Source of the DNA: Pogonophryne albipinna
Lineage: Eukaryota > Chordata > Actinopteri > Perciformes > Artedidraconidae
Reading direction: 5' to 3'
Assembly: GCA_028583405.1 (NCBI GenBank)
Contig: CM053256.1
Coordinates: 22,541,325 to 22,605,324, forward strand
DNA: 64,000 nt
Of the stretch, positions 59,205-64,000 are shown in pieces (position 1 is the first letter of the stretch; each line of letters begins with the position of its first letter). Under the pieces are notes generated by a model, which was not told the origin of the DNA, ran no database searches, and worked only from the letters and a program-made list of their open reading frames with translations. The position numbers and the translations under genes were made by a program.

Positions 59205-61640
59205 CATAGACTGTATATATAAATGGACGTAGTGTCCGTGACGTCACCCATAGGATTCTGCAGAGTTGCCGTGAAGCCCTTAGTAGGCGGAGTCGGCCAC
59301 TAACGGCACGACTGTGACGTCAGAGTCTAATCCCGCCTGCTCCAAATAAGGGCAAAGAGGCGGAGCCGAGGCGGGACCTGCTGCCTCCGAACTGGAAGTA
59401 AACAGAGCTAGCTCAGGCTAAGAAGCTAAGCTAACATGAAATACATGCATACCAAGTTACTGCTAACAGTGTAGTTCCCCTATATAAACGTTACATTCAT
59501 AATCAAATGAGACAATCTGCAAGAGAATTAGCTATATTTTGTTATTCTTAATGCTTGTCATTCACACGTTGAGAAAAGACGGACTCCACCGCCCGGACCT
59601 AAAGGAGCCGCAGTGGGCTAGCTCCGGGACGCCGGCTGGAGCTAGCCCCCTGCGGCTCCGTTAGCTCCGGCGGCCACCACTGGGATAATTGGGTCCCCTA
59701 TTAACATTTGCTCCCGTTTAGCATTATGGGCGTCATAGCCATAAACTATAAAAGTCTTACCCAAGGCTGAATCATAAACTAAAATGTATATGTATGCATA
59801 AAGGGTTACGTCCTTAGCTGGCTAATAAGTAACAAGCTAAGCTACCAAGCACACAAACACCTGCGAACGGGGTTAACATGTATAATATTATCATTTTAGA
59901 CTTCTTGGAAGTTCTGTTAGTACATTGAAGCGCACAGCACGACATTTTAATTGTCTGGTATTTGTAACAATATTCCCTAAAAGGCACAATCACCGCGAAC
60001 ACGGCTAAAGCTAAAGGGTCAAGTACAGTACTATGACTAACTAACGTTGTAGCCTCTATGGTTGTAGCCTATAGAGATGGGCGAGTCATGATTCATCCGG
60101 ATCATTAACCCGGATCCTAGTAATGAGCCGGTCGTGACGAGTCTCCCTCTCGATTAACCCGAGTCCTTTGAGTCCTACACCTGATGTGACGTAAAAATTA
60201 AAACTATAAATTGCGTCACTCTTTACTCTCTTTATAACGTGTAAAATCACATTACAACGTTGTTGTATCCAGAGATCCAGCAGACTCGTCGCCATGCACG
60301 AATCAACAGCAGATTCAGCCCCTCCTCCGGCTCCCGCGAGAGTCCCGTGAGCCGTGAGTGAGCCGTGAGTCCGCAAATCTCTGAGTCTGCTGCGACTCGT
60401 CGAGGGAGCCGTGGGACTCGCGGGAGCCGTTGGACTCGCGGGAGCCGTGAGTGAGCCGTGAGCCGTGAGTGAGCCGTGAGTCCGCAAATCTCTGAGTCTG
60501 CCTGCGACTCGTCGAGGGAGCCGTGGGACTCGCGGGAGCCGTGGGACTCGCGGGAGCCGTGCGAGCCGGAGGAGGGGCTGAGTCTGCTGTAGATTCGTGC
60601 ATAGGGACGAGTCTGCTGGATCTCTGGATCTGCTGCCTGCTATATGTTACGGCTCTGAGTCCTCGTAGGCTACTGGTCTCTCTCGATCATTGACCTGGAT
60701 TCACGGATCCCGCGATTTTTCCGGCTCTAAATTAAGTTTCAGTGTAGACTTCTAACACAATGTTCATGTTGTGCAACAGTCTCCTGTAATAATATCTGCA
60801 TTTCCAATAAGGATCTTACTTGGAAACTCGTTTATTTTGAACATGGCACACAAAAAGAAACAAATGATAGAAAATTGCAAAACAGTTAGAATATATAAAA
60901 TGTAATTATACAATTATTATTATTATTATTATTATTATTAAATGAAAACACAATTGTGCAAAATTAGCTTAAGTACAGGAACATATTAAAATAACTATAT
61001 ACATATAATGCAAAACACTTATTTTTTAAAATGCACACACACACACATGTTTTATTAAAGCAAAAGACACTGTGTAGCGGAGGTTAATGTAACGTTAGTT
61101 TAATATACTGGTTAAATGCAACAACTTTTCGGTTTCACCGGTAGGATTTCTACGGTCTTGGTCATGCTGACTCATATGACTCAAATGACTCAAATGACTC
61201 GTATGATCCGGATCTCTTCAATGATTGACTCAGAAGACTCCGAGTCCATAAAATGATCCGGATTTGCCATCTCTAGTAGCCTAGCAGAGTGGACAAGTTG
61301 CTGTTAGCTGACAGTGAGGCATGTACGTGTCCATCAAAGTGACCACGCCCTAATTTATGCAAAAACTTTAAGACCTAATATAAATAAAAGGGTCGTGTTA
61401 GAAAACAATTCACTCACAGATTCATAATCATGAAGGTGGAATCTAACTATATCGATAATAATATTTATTGCATCCATGGGTAGAAACATTTTTTTTTCTG
61501 CTGTAAAGTTGGGCATTTTAACATGGGGGTCTATGGAAATTGCTCCTTTCTGCAGCCAGTCCCTAGCGGCCCATGTATGAACTGCAGTGTGTGGCACTTC
61601 CGTATTGGCGTCCCGGCTGTTCCCCAGAGTTTGCCGCTTG
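59205..61640. mobile_element. 2.4 kb DNA insertion in DIRS (CATAGACTGTATAT end)
   Basis: Eight bases GTTTGCAC are duplicated on both sides (59197-59204 and 61641-61648), and removing the insertion rejoins the DIRS frame (GVDAFA + H). It starts CATAGACTGTATAT then AAATGGACG, a sequence common in teleost repeats. Its right end ...GTTTGCCGCTTG is not an obvious inverted match, so class hAT rests on the 8-base duplication. Its own sequence is about 1.2 kb; the rest is the nested element at 60072-61275. No transposase. Confidence 0.8.
60072..61275. mobile_element. Non-autonomous hAT-like element with internal hairpin
   Basis: The ends TAGAGATGG and CCATCTCTA are flanked by the exact duplication GTAGCCTA (60064-60071 and 61276-61283). 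Subterminal ATCCGGATCAT occurs inverted near both ends. Inside, 60268-60345 and 60530-60635 form an inverted repeat (CCAGAGATCCAGCAGACTCG and its complement). Between them is a tandem duplication of period 111 (60365 and 60476) built of GAGCCGTGAG words. An (ATT)n lies at 60912-60940. Non-coding; frames through it give only Ser/Arg-rich repeats. Confidence 0.9.
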
Positions 61641-62465
61641 GTTTGCACACGAGCCATGGCCAAGAGAGCTGCTCACCGTTGCGTCTCATTCTCCCTCTCT
61701 TGGGGATCCTAGTGGCACTCAGAGATGACACAGATGAAGGTGGGCCAGCCCTGGGCGCTTCCCCAGTTCTGGGAGGCAATGTCTCAAGAGGCTGGTGCAA
61801 TTGGGGCGTTACCCACTCTGGGCCAACCTCTCCAGGCTTGGCTCCTGAGAGGGATAGGCTGAGACAGGGTGGATTGTCTGACAGTGTTATTCAGTCTATC
61901 CAGGCAGCTAGAGCGGGATCCGCCACAGCCTGTTACAGGCCAAAGTGGCTGGGATTCCAGCGATGGTGTGAGGAGCGGAGAATAGAGCCCCTATCTTGTG
62001 AGTTGGGCTCTATTTTATCCTACTTACAGTTACTGGTGGACAGAGGGCTTGCTCCTTCCACAGTGAAAGTGTATGCAGCAGCCATCTCGTCCTGCCATGA
62101 GGGATTTGACGGCAGGTCAGCCTTTTCTCAGCCACTGATGTCGCGGTTTTTACAGGGGGTCAGGAGGCTGTGCCCAGTAGTGCACGCCTCCGCCCCGCAG
62201 TGGTACCTGCCGTTGGTGCACGGGGCTTTGGTCACAGAACGATTTGAGCCTCTGGAGCTCTCCTCCCTGAAAGCACTGTCGTGGAAGACAGCATTGCTAC
62301 TTGCTTTAATGTCAGCCAAGAGAGTGTCCGAGTAAACCGCTCTATCGGTGCACCCGAGTTGCTTGTTGATCCGGGGTGACCAGAGCGGGGCGACACTCAG
62401 ACCGAACCCCTCCTTTGTGCCCAAGAGCCTAAGGAGTGCGTTCAGTTCGAGGGCTATTCAGTTAG
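61641..62465 (+). pseudogene. DIRS tyrosine recombinase, N-terminal and first catalytic part
   Basis: A tyrosine recombinase integrates the circular DIRS DNA by strand exchange. An open frame starts at an ATG at 61523, but its first 39 codons come from the preceding insertion. The DNA-binding SAM-like domain spans about residues 115-205 (SVIQSIQAARA..., YLQLLVDRGLAPSTVKVY). The first catalytic Arg fits R267 in SAKRVSE. A TAA at 62333-62335 directly follows where family members have Leu (TTA to TAA is the simplest change). After the stop the same frame continues with LSVHPSCL and LRPNPSFVPKS to about 62465, where the LINE interrupts it. Confidence 0.8.
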
Positions 62466-62477
62466 GGGGCTTTAGTC

Positions 62478-63640
62478 TTCAAGGTTCAAGGTTCAAGGTT
62501 CTTTATTGTCAAATAACATAGCTACAGAGTAATTATGTCGTTGAAAATCTTAGGTCACAGGCTTCTCCAACAATGCAACACAATAATACAGATAAGCAGA
62601 CAATATTAAAACAATATTAAAATATACTATATTAAAAGTAATAAAAAAAGAAAAATAGTTTTAAAAAAGTGAGAACAAAAAAGTGGAATAGTGCAATACG
62701 AGTCTCTATACAAGTTATTGGAATGATAAATTAGATAATAGATAAATAATTAGTAATAAGTAGCTGATGAATGTTATGAAATTGTTTCAGCAGTTCAGTT
62801 GTTTAACAGTCTTATTGCCTGCGGGATGAAGCTGTCTCTGAATCTGGTTGTTTTTGTCCGGATGCTGCGGTAACGCCTGCCAGACGGCAGCAGACTGAAC
62901 AGTTTGTGGCTGGGGTGATGGGGGTCTTTTATAATCCTGAGGGATTTCTTACTGAGCCGCTGGGAGTAAAGGTCCTCCATGGATGGCAGCTCCGTCCTGG
63001 TGATGTCTCTGCAGTTTTCACCACCCTCTGTAAAACCTTACGATTAAGGGCGGTGCAGCTGCCGTACCAGGCCGTGATGCAGCCAGTCAGGATACTCTCT
63101 GTGGTGCACCTGTAGAAGTTGCAGAGTATCCTGGAATCCATTTTGAACCTCCTCAGCCTGCGGAGGAAGAAGAGCCGCTGTCGAGCTTTCTTGGTGATGG
63201 TGGTGGTGTGAAGAGTCCATGTCAGGTCCTCAGTGATGTGGACCCTGAGGAACCTGAAGCTGCTGACTCTCTCCACCATAGTCCCGTTGATGGCGATGGG
63301 GGCGTGTCCCTCTCTCTGCTGCTTCCTGTAATCCACAATCAGCTCCTTTGTTTTGCTGACGTTGAGATGGAGGTTGTTATCCTGGCACCAAGATGTCAGT
63401 TTTCCGACCTCCTCTCTGTACGCCGTCTCGTCGCTGTCTGTGATCTGGCCGATGACGGTCGTGTCGTCAGCAAACTTCACGATCGTGTTGGAGCTGTGTA
63501 TGGCGACGCAGTCGTGAGTGAACAGGGAGTAGAGGAGAGGGCTGAGCACGCAGCCTTGAGGGGCACCAGTGTTGAGGATCCGGGTGGAGGATGTGATGTT
63601 TCCCACCCGCACTGCCCCATAGTGGGGCCCCATAGTGGGG
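62478..63640 (-). mobile_element. L2-like LINE, 5'-truncated, inserted in DIRS recombinase
   Basis: In minus sense it runs from mid reverse transcriptase to a 3' UTR and ends in tandem TTGAACC repeats (62478-62502). It is one of three copies of this tail type in the window. The upstream half of ORF2 and ORF1 are absent, the usual outcome of incomplete target-primed reverse transcription. No clear target duplication was found; the 5' border near the CCATAGTGGGGCCCCATAGT repeat (about 63620-63640) is approximate. Confidence 0.85.
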
Positions 63641-63655
63641 CCAGGGAAGCTAAAC
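62795..63655 (-). pseudogene. LINE ORF2 fragment: reverse transcriptase C-terminal half
   Basis: The minus-sense frame from about 63655 contains RT motif B (GAPQGCVLSPLLYSLFTHDC) and motif C with the catalytic FADD (FADDTTVIG), then the thumb region (LNVSKTKELIVDYR, RLRRFKMDSRILCNFYRC). Near 63012 one base is missing: the first frame ends ...KTAETSPGRS while the other frame supplies LPSMEDLYSQRLSK and runs to PQAIRLLNN stop at 62795. The palm N-terminus and the endonuclease are lost by truncation. Assigned to the L2 branch of the jockey supergroup from these motifs. Confidence 0.82.
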
Positions 63656-64000
63656 TGCACCTCCTCTGCCCGGTGCGTGCGCTAGCATGTTATGCGGAGC
63701 GCACGGCTGCCCTTAGAACAGCTGTTTGTATACTTCGGGGGTGGGGTGACCGGGAAAGCTCTGTAGAGAAGAAACACCTGGCAGGCTGGCTCTGTGAGTG
63801 CATTGCACATGCCTACGGACAGGCGGGGAGAGCCTGCCCCGCGGGGGTCCGTGCACACTCAACACGGGCTGTGGCTGTATCAACAGTCTTATTCAACGGT
63901 GTGAGTGTGGAGGACATATGCACGGCGGCGTCTTGGTCAACGCCAGGCCCCTTCATAACGTTTTATCTCTTGGGCATGTCTGGCTCTTTCTCCTCATCTG
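63641..64000 (+). pseudogene. DIRS tyrosine recombinase, C-terminal catalytic part
   Basis: Open to the window edge: LHLLCPVRALACYAE, then RAHSTRAVA with the catalytic H-x2-R pair (His codon 63856, Arg codon 63865), WSTPGPFITFY with the presumed nucleophile Tyr at 63964-63966. With R267 of the upstream piece the R...HxxR...Y set is complete, so the enzyme was damaged by the stop and the LINE, not by loss of catalytic residues. Confidence 0.82.

Larger units (their letters stand above)
43020..64000 (+). mobile_element. DIRS-type retroelement, shattered by nested insertions
   Basis: Pieces of one DIRS element lie in the same orientation across 21 kb: gag N-terminus, gag middle, RNase H scrap, gag C-terminus, post-RNase H segment and tyrosine recombinase. 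DIRS elements integrate with a tyrosine recombinase rather than an integrase and so lack target duplications. The fragments rejoin in phase when the insertions at 43366-49095, 49544-58069 and 59205-61640 are removed, which shows they were one element. Most of the reverse transcriptase is missing. The left end (about 43020) is approximate and the right end lies outside the window. Stops in gag and recombinase, a scrambled RNase H scrap and the insertions make it inactive. Confidence 0.8.

Noticed and set aside
60086..60602. Ser/Arg/Gly-rich minus-strand frames
   Set aside because: Produced by the GC-rich tandem and inverted repeats of the MITE at 60072-61275.
62478..63640. Target duplication for the LINE in the DIRS recombinase
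   Set aside because: No convincing direct repeat at the borders; the 5' border is blurred by a CCATAGTGGGGCC tandem.

Overview
This window looks like a nuclear genome segment of a ray-finned (teleost) fish. The evidence is AT-rich intergenic DNA with long CA/TG microsatellites, L2- and Rex1-type LINE tails, hAT transposons, a DIRS tyrosine-recombinase retroelement and an endogenous retrovirus (ERV). A percomorph is likely, but that is an inference from the repeat types. I recognise no host protein-coding gene, tRNA, rRNA, operon or CRISPR array. The only long intact reading frame is a transposase.

Positions 1-16387 are mostly unannotated intergenic DNA. They hold one L2-like LINE tail (2898-3204), a short SINE/MITE-like core (4629-4715) and a cluster of simple repeats at 7.6-9.3 kb (TG, TTC, poly-C, a G-quadruplex motif, CA). 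Positions 16388-43019 are intergenic DNA with separate DNA-transposon insertions. These are a 3.1 kb element with ~366 bp inverted arms (16388-19534) and a smaller relative (38604-39695); a 3.1 kb foldback element whose two arms each carry a broken THAP-like exon (25142-28262); and three hAT-like elements with exact 8-base target duplications (29634-30588, 32674-33376, 36128-36959).

From about 43020 to beyond 64000 runs one DIRS-type retroelement on the + strand, exploded by nested insertions. Its pieces in order are: gag N-terminus (43048-43365); gag (49096-49480) followed by a misplaced RNase H scrap; more gag (58130-58720); the post-RNase H segment (59040-59204); and tyrosine recombinase (61641-62465 and 63641-64000). 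Between them lie four insertions. (1) 43366-49095, TIR CAGTGATGCAAA, TSD TGCAAC. It contains a second DNA element (43700-47681, TSD ATTAAAAG), which contains a CAGTGGC repeat, which contains a complete hAT transposon (43875-46843, TSD GCTTAGCC) with an uninterrupted 639-residue transposase. (2) An ERV on the minus strand (49544-58069, TSD GAGC), with most of pol gone. (3) A 2.4 kb element (59205-61640, TSD GTTTGCAC), itself hit by a 1.2 kb hAT-type element (60072-61275, TSD GTAGCCTA). (4) A 5'-truncated L2-like LINE on the minus strand (about 62478-63640).

The target duplications let the order of events be read directly: the DIRS element is oldest and the hAT at 43875 is the innermost of four layers. 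A second copy of the repeat that the hAT struck lies at 32774 and shows the empty site. No host pathway can be assigned. The biology of the window is transposon-on-transposon insertion, with one element that may still encode an active enzyme.
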